Below, piece after piece: positions 52,338 to 64,000 of a stretch of 64,000 bases of DNA. A program made the translations under genes and the position numbers. Numbering within the stretch: the first letter of the stretch is position 1; each line of letters starts with the position of its first letter. The notes under the pieces were generated by a model. That model saw nothing but the letters and a program-made list of their open reading frames with translations. It made no database searches and was not told where the DNA came from. Origin of the DNA: Phytophthora quininea (Eukaryota > Oomycota > Peronosporomycetes > Peronosporales > Peronosporaceae); the NCBI GenBank assembly GCA_011947345.1, contig JAAVTG010000614.1:741256-805255 (forward strand), in the 5' to 3' direction.

Positions 52338-55300
52338 CTAGTTGCTACCGGCAAGAGTGCCATCCATTCGACCGATGATGCGTTTGAGTCTTTCGCACGT
52401 CTGGTTGTCGAGACCGATATACCGTTCAGGGAAGCCAGCACTGGGCGGCCGACGACTAATACTGGGGCTTTTGAAGATCCTCAGATCTGTCTTGCGGGCG
52501 ACGTCGACGCTTCGAATTCCGCTCGCGCTTCTTGCATCCATCCTGGCCGGTTCATTATTGCAGCCGTCTAGCGGATCGACGCTTTTGAACGCTGGGTGGT
52601 ACGGGCTGTACTCGTCGAAACACTCGGGGGTATCGTTCTCGCCGCGCTTCCTTCGCTGCTGTAGGGAAGCAGCAGCCCGCAACTTGGACTGGGACCGGTG
52701 GGACGATGGCGTTGGTGTCGGTTGCTGCTTTTACGCTCCGTGGTGCCTGTCGGAGCTCCGACCGGCGGTTTGCGTCCATCAATGACCACTGGCGCTGGTT
52801 TGGATACCTGCGTCTTCGGTTCCCACAAAGCTTTAGACCTGTCGACCGACAGTTTGGATACTGCCACGCGATCCTCTAAAGGTTTTGACAACAATTTGCA
52901 TGCTTCACCGAAGGTCGTTGTATCGGTCTGCGTCTCTTGTCGATCAGATTTCCATCCTTTGTACGTTGTCATGGATATCTGCAGCTCGTCAAGTGGGAAA
53001 TGAGACTCGCCATAGGCTTGCTGTCGTCGCTCGTAAGTCATGGTATTGCTCTCTTCTTGTGCCGACGGCGGTTCGGCACCATTTTGCTCAGGGTGATCGT
53101 TGAGAAGAGATTGCTCAGATTTCTTATGGCATTCCTCCACCGCGTCAATGAAAGGCGGCAATTGGCCGTGATCGTGGAAATATCTCGAGACAAGTTCGTC
53201 GATCACTCGCTTGTATCGCTCGACGCAGGAAAAGTGAGGTGGAGCTGTAGTCTGACAGCACCACCACATACCTTCGACACCACTCTTCCTCGAGGAACTG
53301 AGCCTGTCGATTCCGATGGGACGGTGAGTCCCAGCGAAAACCACTCCACGGTACGTCGCTGGTGCAGCAGAGTGTACAGCGGGATTCGCGTTTCCCCGAC
53401 AACTTGTTCACGACCAAGTCGGCGGTCGTTCAATACGCGCACGTGGAGGTAGCCGTTCAGGGACAAGATCGGCGAGAACTCGAATTCTTCATCCCAGACT
53501 GGATAAATGCTTTTCTTCTTGGTCTGGCTGCGATGCACTCGCCCGATCGTCGAGCTATTGTTTTGCTGTGGAGACAGAGCGTGGGGAGGATACACGACTT
53601 CCAAACTAACGTAGGGATCCAAGTTCTTCGTGCGTAAATGTGTGGTGGGTAGATCGCGGGCTGACATCAAGGTAATTTTCAGCGAGCTGCGGTTCTTCCC
53701 CAACTGATCCAACTCAATCTTGGAGAGGGGTCGACCTTGTACTGTGTCTCGGCTGCACTCAAACGCTCACACATTTTCAATATCCGCTGGGCTCCAGTTG
53801 ACCGAGCCGCTACCTTCGGGTTTGCTACCGCGTCTTCTTCGCTGCTGCTGTTCACAAATGCGGCCACGCGGTCCTTCATCATTACAAATCTTCGTGCGTA
53901 GTAGGTCTCCACGCTAGCAAATTCGTCAAACTGCTTCCAAGCAGCTTGGTCCGAAGTTGACGACTCTGTCGATGCAGCCCCATTTGTAGCGGTCTGAGCG
54001 CTGTTGCTTTGCTCTGAATTCTGTGCCTGGTCGCTACCAACTTTGGCTCCATTGAGTGCAAGTTTCAAACGAGTTTCCAAAGCAGCAGCGATCGCTTCGT
54101 GGAGATCCTTTCGATACCCGTCAACGGAAGTCGCTTCGCCAGAGCTTCCTACTGACGTAGCGAGCTGCTGGGATATCTTCTCGTAGATATCCGCTTTGAG
54201 TTTTTCAAACTCGTTTGTGCCCAGCAGCTCCTTGAATTGAAGGTTGATCGGGGCCAAACCGCTATCGCTTGTTGCTGCAGCTTTCATCAGTTGGGAAACG
54301 TGTTCGCTAGCGAGCTGCAAGGAGATACCAGGAAGTTGAGCGCCTTCATTGAAACTTGGATGATCCACGATGCCAGTAAACACATCTCCATCCGTGGCAC
54401 CAGTCTCCTTCTTACGTTGGGACTGCAAAAATCCATGGTTGACGCACGTTCCCGCTGAAACAGCGGACTGAGTGCCGACGACTCGTTTAACCGACTAATA
54501 TGATCAAGTTCTGCCTCGACTTCTTTGAGCTCATCGAGCAGCGACGCAATTCGTCTTTCCTTCAGTTGGATCCGATCGGAAACTTCTCGATGCCGTGTCC
54601 GGAGTTCATCCACCATTTGTCTGCTCTTTGCAAGCGACAGACCCTGTTTGGAGCTCACTTTAGCTCCTCCCCGTTCTCTTCACCCCCATCAGGTCCAAAC
54701 CCAAAGGCATCACCGTTGTTGCCACTGTCACCGCGGAGTTGCGCCATGAGGTGGATCATTTGCATGTGGATCTCCTCCTTCTCAACAATCACCAGCTGCA
54801 GCTTGTGCGTAAGCGCGAAGATCTCCTTATCAAATGGAACGTCGGACCGTGTCGATAACTCCATAGGACTAAACTTCTCAGTAGTTCCTCCCGAGGTATT
54901 CAAATCAGCCTGCAGGACGCGTTTCGTCATGCGAACCATCGTAGTTTCAATCTTTTTTCCTTGTCCTCAGCAAACCGCAGTTTGTTGCGCAGAATTTCCA
55001 GTCGTCCGCGATTCGTTTCTTCTTCTCGTCGCTTCTTGCTGCTGATGGTTCGGGGCGAACTGGGCGACGAGAAAGAGAACTGAATGGCACTGGGGTCGCC
55101 ATCGATGCACGCTTGAATGTTCACGCTCAATCGGTCGATCTGGTCTTCGTACTGCGCACTCTCCTGCTTGAGCACGTGCAAGATGTGCTCCTCGTTGCGA
55201 ATCTCCGTCAGAAGCGATTGCTTACAGGATTGCAAGGACTGAATCTGTTGGGCGAGAACTTCTTTATCCACAAACGGTGCTAGTGGAGACACTTCAAGCT

Positions 55301-57317
55301 TAGGTTGACGAGGTTTGCTCGGCGATGGAGCAGGTTTGGGCGGCGACGGCGGTGGTGTTAACTTCTGCAGCTCCTTCTGCCTGCGAAACCATTCTCGTAA
55401 GCGGGACGGAGACGAAGCAGGAGAAGGCGGCAGCGAATGACTACCCGAGGTCAATGAACGCATCTGAGTTGCCGGCATTCAAATTACTGGCAGAAGAGGA
55501 CCGAAGCTGCAATGTTGTGACGTTCACATCCTCGTAGGCAGGACACGCCGCATCATCTTCAAACGTCGGAAAGCGCTCCGCTCGACCGGCATTGAGTCCA
55601 TACGTAGAGTCTTCCTTGATAGCAAACTTCATGGGAGTCGCTGTTGGGGACATCATTTCTGCAGTGACATCAACCTTCTGGTCGAGATCCGCTAATGCGC
55701 GACGTATCTGCTCGATGTTTTGTGCTCGGTCGTGTTGTTTCTTGGGCGAGATCAACGGAGCTCTCGGTCGAGGCGCTACAGGGGATAAAATCTCTGCTGT
55801 CTTCATCTCGTCCGGAACCGGAACTTTGGAGGCTGTCGTGTCTTTTCACATGACTTGCTCGTCACCTCGTTTTCTTGGGCCGGTTCCTCGCTTGACACCG
55901 AAGTGATTAACGGTGTTGGAATTACTCTCAGTGGGGAGCATGATGCATCGACTAGTATTTTGCCTTTGTTGCGCTTGAACAACGCGTCTTTAGGCGACTT
56001 CGCGTGGGGAGGTGTCATGGGTGACGTTGCTTGGTGTGCCAGCTCGTACGGACTTCCTGCTTCACTTGCATTGTCGCCACTCAAGATATTGTGAGTGTCA
56101 CGATGTGAGAACGAGCCTCGTCGCTTTTCGACGCTCCGCTCAGGTGACTGAATGCGAGGAGCCGATCGAGGCCGCTGTACTGTTGCGCTGTTGCTCGTTC
56201 GAGACGCAATCGTCATGGCAATCTGCTCGGCATTGCAAAGCTTGTCTGGGGACATTGAAATGGAGCGTCGGCGGTCGAGATTGAGCATCGCCACTTCTTG
56301 CTGCAGCTGCAGCAATTGCTCTGTGGCTGTTGACCACGCGCGCGATTTATTCTGAAGCAGCTTGGATTTGACTTGGAGCTCGCCTTTCAGTCGGAGGTTC
56401 TCCGCTTCTAACGCGCTTTGGGCCTGCAGCAGTCGGTTCTGTTCGTGTTCGTGAGCACGATCCGCTTCACGAAGACACGCGTCCTGGGAGAACATGGCTG
56501 CTCCAAACCGCTTGGCAGCTCGATCGCGAGCGGTGGTCGAAATCTGCACGTCGTCTAGATACTCTAGCGACCTCAATTTGCAGACCACGTAGTCTTTGTA
56601 CGTGGGTAGACGGCAGAACGGGTTGGCTGCGAGGTTGCATCGGAGCAGGTTGGCAAGTGGCGCCAGCACGTCCACCTCCTTCAACGTACCTAAATTGTTT
56701 CCCGAGAGATTGAGCACTTCCAGTTGTGTTAGCCCCGAAAATCCCTTGGGCAAATGGACGATGAAGTTGCCCGAGATATCCAAGTGCGTTAATCCTTGGA
56801 GGGTGAAAAGAGGAGCCCCAAAATCTTCAAATTGTTGCGCGCCAGTGTCAACGTCTGCATCTGAGGGAATAATTGCAACCCGTCCAGCTTTTCAATGGCG
56901 TTGCCCGTTGCATCCAACTGCACCAGACTTGTCAGCTCCGAGCGCACGTAAATTCTTCAATGGTCTGCGGGGTTTCCTGGTGCTTGTACTGAGATCCAAT
57001 TGCTGCACCTCGGAAGCAATTTGACCCAACGTAGCACACGCCTGCGCTACCGTTCCCCTGTCAACCGTCAGCGAAGACGGAGTTGAATTGGTGGGGAATC
57101 CGTCCATGGAGCTTCTGGAGCCTACAGACCTGGTTGGAATCTCGATTGATGGTGGGACGGAGGCTGCCGAGCTGCCATTGCTGACTCGGTCGTCGTCGTC
57201 GTAGGTGGCTTCGCTGCAGCAGGACACGTCGTCTTCTAACGGCGACGGGACCGTGATAGTAATTGGGGACGGGAAGTCCGTGGACTCGTCGTTCGTCTCC
57301 GTTTGGGAGTCGTCCAT
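52338..57317 (-). CDS. Large LRR, coiled-coil and C2 protein
   Basis: A long minus-strand coding stretch interrupted by several frame changes. From 57317 (MDDSQTETNDES) an acidic Ser-rich leader is followed by SDS22-like leucine-rich repeats (about 56950-56560: LTSLVQLDATGNAIEKL, LTHLDISGNFIVHLP, LEVLNLSGNNLGTL, and the cap YKDYVVCKLRSLEYLDD). Then come extended coiled coils and Pro/Ser-rich linkers (56500-53700). A C2 domain follows (about 53700-53290: LKITLMSARDLPTT, NLDPYVSLEV, YPVWDEEFEF, GYLHVRVLNDRRLG). A charged C-terminus ends at 52338. The LRR plus coiled-coil layout resembles basal-body or ciliary proteins such as LRRCC1/CEP97, but the match is by architecture only. It could be two adjoining genes; no convincing internal stop-plus-promoter was seen. 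Confidence 0.6.
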
Positions 57318-57631
57318 CGCTAGTTGGCGGAGGTCGAACAGGAACTGAGTCAACTGCTTCAGGACGGCATGGCAGGAGCTGCTAAAAGGTCTTGGTGACA
57401 AGCATGGAGATAAATAAAGCGAAAGAACAAATAGCTTTACATGCCCTTCGTATCGTATCCAGGGGGTACTGGCTGCGTCGGAAACGGACGTTAGGTAGTA
57501 GAAGCTTCGATCGCGCCCCTCGGCACAGTGAGCAAGGCGACGGGGTCAGTAAAACCAGACGTGTACACTGGATGGAATCTATCTATGCTCGCGAACAGGG
57601 GAGCGAGAAGGCCGCTGCAGAGAACCAAGCC

Positions 57632-58751
57632 ATGGCAAGTCAGGGAGCCCCAGAACAAGAGACCGGATCGCTGCCGAGTCTAATGGAGACGCCCGCCAAA
57701 ACAACCGACTCGACGGATACGACGACTGCAAACCCAACTGACGACGCCTTCGGGTTCGCCTTCGCCTCGCTGCCCAAAGAACCTGCGGAAGACTCTCGGC
57801 AGCAGATCGACGAGCAGTGGAAGAGTGGCGTCGCAGATCCAGCTCCAGCCACGAAGACGGAGGAAGGACCTGGAGACGCAGTTTCCGTCAAAACTGAAGA
57901 CCAGACCACGACGAATGCCCAAGAGGCTACTGCAGCGACTGCAGCTCCCACTACACTGAAGACGGAGCAGAATAAAGCTCCTGCTCCTCGCAAGTCCAAG
58001 CCGGCGATCACCATCAACACGGGGTCGCACTCAACCAACGTCGGCTCTAAACGACCACCGCCGACTCCAGTATCGCCCCCGACCTTCTCCTGGAATGACA
58101 TTTTGCGGGTGCAGAACCTCATTGAGCGGTGTCTTCAGCAGTATCTGACCAAGGTACGATGAGGAAGTTGTTTATTGAGAATTTTGAGAGGACTGACTTG
58201 TAGTTGCTTTTGTACAGAACGAGATCTTGTTGACGTTGAAGCAACAAGCTAATGTGGAGCCAGCGTTCTCGAACGTTGTGTGGCAAAAGCTCGAGGAACA
58301 GAACCCAACGTTCTTCCGTGCGTACAGCTTGCAACTCCAGCTCAAGGAGCAGATCATCGCGTTCAACTACTTGGTACGGAAGAATGCGCACGATACTTTA
58401 TCGTTCAAGACTAATGTTTATCTCTTTGGGCAGGTTGGGCAGCAAAAGGAGATGGCGATCAAAGGCGGCAAGCGTCTTCTCGGCATCAACCGCGGATCGG
58501 CTGCCAGAGTATCTACCTCATGTTCATTGTCAACAACTCCGACGACTACGACGCTGCCTCCCATCAGCATGGACGCACGTACATTCTTACGTACGCCGAT
58601 TTGCTCAGTCAAGAAGCAACGGACACCCGCGGGCAGGCAGCACATGAACACGTACCAGTTGAGTGGGAACTCGTCCACCTTTCCTCCGTCGCCGTTGCCG
58701 CTACCGTCGCCCATCAAGACGGACCTAGACACCCACGCCTTCTTCACGTGA
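57632..58751 (+). CDS. Protein with plant-type TIGR01589 domain
   Basis: A low-complexity acidic, Thr/Ala/Pro-rich N-terminus from 57632 (MASQGAPEQE) is followed by a compact conserved domain across two introns: SWNDILRVQNLIERCLQQYL (exon end 58153), NEILLTLKQQANVEPAFS, VVWQKLEEQNPTFFRAY and LKEQIIAFNYL (exon 58218-58373). This is the pattern of the TIGR01589 (A_thal_3526) domain best known from plants, of unknown function. Exon 3 starts at 58434 and ends in a Ser/Pro-rich tail; its frame is less certain. The upstream frame is open, so the start may be earlier. Helical and probably nuclear, but no role is known. Confidence 0.7.
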
Positions 58752-58817
58752 GCTCGACTGGCAGCTTTGAGACATCAAGTAGGCAAATAGTGGTGTATTA
58801 CGCGGGCGTAATGCTAG

Positions 58818-59843
58818 TTAGTCTTCACTTTCGTCTTCCTCGGTCACCTTCGCCATGGCCACTTTCTGCTCTAGCTCCAACGTCTGTGCCGGGAGTTGAT
58901 TGCCGGAGAGTGTGAGACGACGCAGATTGGGGGCGTTGTCGAGCGGATTGAACGGCAGCTCGGTGATCTTGTTGTTGGCCAGCAGCAAGTGCTTGAGTTT
59001 TGGTAGTGCACCGATGCGTTTGGCCACCTTCGCGAGGCAATTGTCTTCCACGTTGAGCACCTCCAGCTCGGTGCACCGACCCAGCGACGAGTGCAGCTTG
59101 GTCAGGGAATTGTTCTGCAGGTATACCTTGCGAAGCGATTGCAGACCTTCAAGGTGTTTGGGCAGCTTCGTCAACTGGTTGCGTTCGGCATGCAGAATCT
59201 CCAGTCGCGATAGCTTGATGAACGAGTTGGGCAGCGTTGTGAGTTTGTTGCCGAGAATATCGAGCTCTTTGAGGTTCGTCAGCAGTCCAAACTCCTCGGG
59301 GAGCAATTCAAGCCCGTTGTCGTCCAGATAGAGCTCTTCCAGCAGCGACAGTTGGCACATACTCACTGGAAAGGTCTGCATTAGATTGCGATGCAGACAC
59401 AGCCCGACAAGACTGCTGGATAGCTGCGCGATCTCTTCAGGGATGCCTTCGGTCGTGAGCTTGTTGTCTTCCAAGTACAAGCTTTCGAGCTTGGAGAGCT
59501 CGCCAATTCCCGTCGAAAGTGCCGTAAGTTGGTTGCCACGCACGTAGAGCTCTGTGAGCTGCCCCCACGCAGCCGTCGAAGCTGCATCACTTCCGAAAGT
59601 GTCTGGCAGCTTGGTCAACCCGTTCTTCTCCAGTGCCAACGTCTTGAGGTTGGGCGGTAGGGCGAGCACCAAGTCCGCCGGTAGCTCCGTCAATCCCTTC
59701 TCTGAGAGGTCGAGCTCCTCGAGATCGGCAAACTCTTCGGCCGTCTCGACAGGGTCGTCCAAATCGATTTCGAACTTCTCCACCACCGCCAGGAACGTCT
59801 CCAAGCGAGAGTCTCCGTCGGCACTGGTTCCGTCGTCACTCAT
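58818..59843 (-). CDS. Leucine-rich repeat protein (Ras-suppressor/SHOC2 type)
   Basis: Single exon, 341 residues. After an acidic N-terminus (MSDDGTSADGD) come about eleven LRRs of the 23-residue kind, for example LKTLALEKNGLTKLPDTF, LTELYVRGNQLTAL, LESLYLEDNKLTTEGIP, LKELDILGNKLTTLP, LEILHAERNQLTKLP, LKHLLLANNKITELP, and an acidic end VTEEDESED. No kinase, membrane or signal sequence is present, so it is a cytosolic protein-binding scaffold. The partner is unknown. The frame is clean throughout. Confidence 0.85.
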   Translation of the reverse strand: MSDDGTSADGDSRLETFLAVVEKFEIDLDDPVETAEEFADLEELDLSEKGLTELPADLVLALPPNLKTLALEKNGLTKLPDTFGSDAASTAAWGQLTELYVRGNQLTALSTGIGELSKLESLYLEDNKLTTEGIPEEIAQLSSSLVGLCLHRNLMQTFPVSMCQLSLLEELYLDDNGLELLPEEFGLLTNLKELDILGNKLTTLPNSFIKLSRLEILHAERNQLTKLPKHLEGLQSLRKVYLQNNSLTKLHSSLGRCTELEVLNVEDNCLAKVAKRIGALPKLKHLLLANNKITELPFNPLDNAPNLRRLTLSGNQLPAQTLELEQKVAMAKVTEEDESED

Positions 59844-60123
59844 GGGGCTTCGATTGTTCACTTGAGCAGCTAATTGCAGACTCTTTCTTGCTTTCGCCCG
59901 ATATCCGCGCGATCTGGACTCCTTAGACACAGCATCTCATCCCAGGACCCTCGCCCAAAATTGGATACTTTTTCATCTTTGCAGATCGCATTTCTCGTCC
60001 GAGTGGTGTGGACAAGAAAAGCTTTCCTGCATTTCCCACGTAAAGAGAACACCTCTGCTTGGTTTCGTCGAAAAATGATTCATATTCGAGAGTAAATACG
60101 CTAGCCAGAGTCATTCATTTGCT
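59844..60123. other. Intergenic interval between two minus-strand genes
   Basis: 280 bp between the stop of the START-FYVE gene and the start of the LRR gene. No recognised element. Confidence 0.4.
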
Positions 60124-62465
60124 TCACCATTTTGCGGCATCGGGTAGCTCAGTGGGTGATCGAGTGGACATACCTGCAGTCATTTGCGCAGCCGGACTCG
60201 CTTTCGTGTACTGGTAGACACTCTCTGCTTGTTCTCGGAGATCGGCCATCCGCTGCCACAACCTTCGGTTGTGCTGCGACTGTCGAAGCACCGCCTGCAT
60301 GTCCCTCGTGTCCAGCATTTCATCGACGTCCTCGAGGTCGTCCAGAGGCGCAATCAGGTCGCCAAAGCTGTCGAAAGTATCTCTCGACTCCATGTCGTCC
60401 AGCTCGGACTCGGGCTCGAACTGTTGCGATATACTCTCCATGCGGGAGGCTTCCAGACTACTGCTGCTCGAGACCGTCGCTTTGCCCATGCTTTCATCTC
60501 TGAACAGCGGATCGTCCGAGCTAAAGCGAAGACCGCTGCCGCCTCTGTCGGACGTGTCAAGCTTCTCGTCCAGGTAGACAGGAGAGTGTCCGCTGCGAGA
60601 GTGACTCTGCTTCTGCGGGCTGTAGGCATCTCCGTAACTTCCTGCTTCGCTGCTGTCCTTCCTTCTGATCATCTCGCTGTACACTGGGTCCGAGTGGCCT
60701 CGCCTCAAATTTGCAGGGGCGTCCTGGTACACAGGCTCATGACGACCGCTTCCAGATCGGTCCCTGGCGCTCGAGAGCTTGTGGGGACGATGAGCGCCTC
60801 GCGAATTCGCTACGGGAGCCTGCATTTCTTGGAACTCGAGGCGTCGTCTTGAACTGATCTCCGGGATAGAAACATCGCCTTCCACATACTGCGGTTGATG
60901 GCCGATGTCTCGTTCGAGGTCTGAAGACCGGGCAGCATGATGGCGTTGGTGCATCGGCGGGTGCGTCATGCGATCACGGTGGCCTGGCAGGTCTTCCATC
61001 CTGATGGTAGCAATCGAAGTTACAAGCGCATTCGGATCGCTGCTACCACGATGCAAGCCTGGCGGAATTGCCGACCCGCTCGCCAAGCGACCAAATCTCC
61101 CGGACATCACTTCTTCTCGAGCGATGGTAGACGCGTTTGCCTGATTATTTGCCGCGACGCAGCCCGTGCAGAGCTCGACAACACGCGTCGTGACGAACTT
61201 GCACGTGTGTCGGCGGTTGCCGGACGCCTCGATGTTTTTCAGAGTGCGTTCCACGCAGCACTTGGAGCACATAGCGGCGGAGCAGAGCTGGCACTCGCCT
61301 CCCTGTCGGTGGAACCGCCCGAATGACTTGCTGCAAATACTGCACTGGGTCGCGTTGCTGATGTTCCTGCGCACGGGTCGCTTGTCGTTGTTGCACTCGA
61401 GTCGCCACGCGATCTTCTTGTTCTGCGAGCACTGCACTGTCTTGCCAATATACAGCAGCGAGTTTGCGCAGCTCTGCAATGCCACGGACTCGGAAAGCTT
61501 GCCGTTCGGCGTCACTTTGGCCTTGAGATACACATCCACCAACTTGTCGTTGAGCTCCACGAACAAGTGCACGCTTTCACACCGGGAGCGCACCAAATCG
61601 TGCGACTCGAGCAGCTCTGGGCAGCTGGGCAGATCCACCGAATGCATCACTTGATAGCCCACTCGAACGCCGTCTCCGCGAGTGATGACACCTGTCGCTT
61701 CGAGGTAGACGATGTCGCGGGGCGAGACGAACCGGTGCTTCGATCCCCCGTCGCCTTGACGAGCCATTTGATGCCTAAGAACCGGAACGGACTTCGCTGC
61801 GACGGACCTTCAATAGCGCACAGCACGTCTCCGTCCAGGACGTCTTCGTGGGAGTACGCTGCCTTGAGCGCCATGCTGGCGCAGTCTGGCGCTGCAACGC
61901 CATACATGACATCGTCCAGTGTGCCGATGACGGAGCCGACGCCCAGCAGTGCCGGCAACTGGTCCGAGTTTACCGCTGCGCTGTTGGATCTGCTTTTGAC
62001 TCTCTTCTTTTGCTCCCGTGCCTCGGTCGCCGTGGGTCCCCATCCAGTGAGCAGTTCCAGCTCCGTGGTTTGATGCACGGCCGGTTCCCGTCGGGGCATC
62101 GAGACGGAGCCTGATCCGCCCGATCCACCGGAGCTCGTGCTCGACCGGGAGCTCCGCCGGCGCGACGATCCGTTGGCGGGAGCCATGGCTGCTGCCCGCG
62201 CGAAGCTTTCTTCATCCTCGACGCTCAGCCGCTGGCTGGCGGCGTAGGACCGCGTTTCGCGGTAGACTGTGAGGTTCTCGTGGGTCTTGACGGTCTTCCA
62301 GCGCCGGCGGTCCACCTGTCGACGGCGCGCGAGCGCGTGCTCTTCGTACTCGCTCAGGGCCCTGCCCAGCAGCTCGGTGGCCTGTGAGTGGAGCCGGCGG
62401 CAGTCCCGCTCGCTCAGCTCGAGCCTCGGGAATGGCTTCTGCGTGGTCGGGAAGGGCGCCGCCAT
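60124..62465 (-). CDS. Second START plus FYVE-like protein
   Basis: Starts at 62465 (MAAPFPTTQKPFPRLELSE), preferred over 62567 because oomycete START-FYVE proteins usually begin close to this pattern. The START-like region (about 62300-61500) contains ENLTVYRETRS, VIGTLDDVMYGV, DVLCAIEG, FLGIKWLVK, RDIVYLEATG and VGYQVMHSVDLP. A FYVE-type finger follows (about 61350-61150): CSICSKSFGRF, CQLCSAAMCSKCCV and LCTGC. The basic R/KHHCR motif is altered here (FHRQGGECQLC), so PI3P binding may be weak. The long tail is Ser/Arg-rich and acidic, with a final coiled coil. The frame breaks near 61750 at one base. A membrane-lipid signalling adaptor by family; the ligand is unknown. Confidence 0.82.
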
Positions 62466-62599
62466 GCTAGCGACGTGCCTTTGATCGTCGGGACCACGAT
62501 GTGAGGTCGCCGCCGAGGCCTTGAGCGCTGATGGAGCGGAAGACAGAGAGAGACTGACATGCATCATAGAGTCACAATGCCACTTTGGCGCCGCAGCAG

Positions 62600-64000
62600 G
62601 GTCGGCCTGGTGTAGAAGAGCAACAGATGGGCCGGCACTTGGACGGTGGCTTTGTATGCACGGGCTCCGCTATCTTCCCGTTGGCGCTATGCGCGGACAC
62701 CAGCCCCGAACTGATCGTTGAACCGAACCTGGTCAAAGTCGCTTCTGAAGAGACCGAATGGACTAACGCCCAGTATGGTGGAGACGAATGGCAGCAAGGA
62801 AAGTCCGGGGCCCTGGTCGGGTCGGATACCCGATACCAGGGGCGCCTCGGTGCCGGCTGCAGCTAGCGCGAACTCGACAGAGGGCACGGCAGATCCCGCT
62901 CCGCTCCTTGCTCAAAACCAGACTTTCTTCTCCGGCGTGAATCCGATAAGCTGGGATTTGCCTCAGCAAATTTGGAGCCTCGCTGAACGACGACGCGGTG
63001 GAATCGTTGAGTGTCGTCGCCGTCACAAGGATGTTATCGGGTTGGAACTGGTAGCTGTCGGGTAGAATGCAGAGGAGTGAGCGGCGGCGCCGACCTTTTC
63101 GTCGCTGGCGTTCGCGGGGTCACCTCGAGCGTCGTGGGATCTCGCCCGGATGTGTCGTGCACTCGTTGTCAGCAGCATGGAGCCAAGCGTATCGCCAGGC
63201 TTCAGCCCGGCTGAGTGAAGCCCTCATTTCGACGTGGAGCGCCGGCAAATTCGACCGTGACGCCCGAGGTGTCGGTTCACCGAGTCGGTGACGGCCGCCA
63301 GGAATTGAGCCTCAAGGTTGCCGTGCACTGTATCACTTGGTTGCCTCGCGTGCGAGCTGCCTCAAGACTCTTGAGACCACGTTGAAGCGGCCGTCAGGGT
63401 TCTGCTTCTGTTTCCCTGTCCATGGAGGATCTCCCCATCGGAGACGCGATCCTCGAGCTAGTACTTTGGAAAACAAGACAAACCTGGGCGAGCTCCGCTG
63501 CGGCGGCTGTTGCGCTTGCCGCGTGCTCGTCCGCCTCGCAGAATGACATCACTGCGTTGTAACAACCGACCTGGAGTGTACACAGCCGGTTGCTCACCAG
63601 CGCGGTGCATATTTTACTACATGTACATGTACAGCGACTGGAGCAAGATTGCCTTCAACACGCCGATGCTGCAACGAACGAGCGGCGGACCATTACCAAC
63701 GGCCCCAGAGAGTAGGTCGCAAACCGCAAGATGCGCGGCGCTGCTGGTGCGTCGACGCTGCATGCACTCAAGCCCAGCGTTTCGGTAGCCTACAATGGTG
63801 TGTTGCCTGAAACCTGTCGGCAACGACCCCACCATGCTGAAGTCTCTCGTGTGGTCTCACGTTGCTGGTCGCCGTGAATACCAGCTGTTCGCTCTTCCAG
63901 GTAGCTGCTTGGATGAGCGAGTGCGTTGCGGGCGACACTTCCGCCAGCTCATTGTCCGTTTTGACGACGCCCTCCGACATGACGCTGCTGGTGACGGCCG
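62600..64000. other. Region with only broken reading frames; no gene assigned
   Basis: Both strands hold short frames (60-115 residues) with no domain. The minus strand has the more protein-like text (for example TEAPLVSGIRPDQGPGLSLL near 62840-62770, and DNELAEVSPATHSLIQAATW near 63950), but the pieces lie in different frames. It may be a degraded gene, a fragment of a repeat family, or a gene continuing to the right with many errors. Confidence 0.35.

Overview
The window looks like nuclear DNA of an oomycete, most likely a Phytophthora species. Genes are packed on both strands with short GT-AG introns. Several are oomycete-typical (two START plus FYVE proteins, a secreted GH17 glucanase with a Thr/Pro/Ala tail, a secreted Gly/Tyr-rich family). 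Motifs close to the oomycete initiator (GCTCATTYBNCAWTTT) lie just upstream of the secreted-protein genes. Cilium and basal-body genes (RPGRIP1L-like, BBS1, Sfi1-like) fit an organism with flagellate zoospores. No virus, CRISPR array, tRNA, rRNA or intact transposon was seen. The species cannot be fixed from the sequence alone.

Layout. 1-5.4 kb (-): RPGRIP1L-like protein, running off the left edge and carrying a tandem repeat. 5.6-20.9 kb: mostly translation and ribosome genes (eIF4E, AAMP/Sqt1-like, eIF3h, MRT4-like, mS33) with RCE1, a PWWP-PHD chromatin reader, an Sfi1-like repeat protein and ribulose-phosphate epimerase; many are divergent pairs sharing 90-290 bp promoters. 21-27 kb: an accessory block, a near-perfect inverted repeat with 2.3 kb arms around a 0.7 kb spacer. 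Each arm holds a Gly/Tyr-rich secreted-protein gene and a small two-exon gene; the spacer holds an acetyltransferase paralogous to one just outside the left arm. 27-36.6 kb: a membrane protein, a double B-box protein with SUMO-related motifs, a SPRY protein and the spliceosomal helicase DDX46/Prp5. 36.8-45.1 kb: FIST and START-FYVE modules, an F-box protein and BBS1. 45.5-52.2 kb: a membrane-anchored calcineurin-like phosphoesterase, GH17 glucanase, TAF6 and a third, dispersed copy of the Gly/Tyr-rich gene. 52.3-62.5 kb: a large LRR/coiled-coil/C2 protein, a protein with the plant-type TIGR01589 domain, an LRR protein and a second START-FYVE protein. 62.6-64 kb holds only broken reading frames.

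Functional themes are translation and ribosome assembly, cilium/basal body, chromatin and transcription, splicing, and lipid/membrane signalling. The accessory element is the secreted Gly/Tyr-rich family spread by a recent palindromic duplication.

Many conserved genes are interrupted by one-base frame changes, usually explained by one base missing from a short homopolymer. They look like consensus errors in a draft assembly rather than mass pseudogenisation. Coordinates give the outer limits of each gene; intron edges are stated where they could be read.
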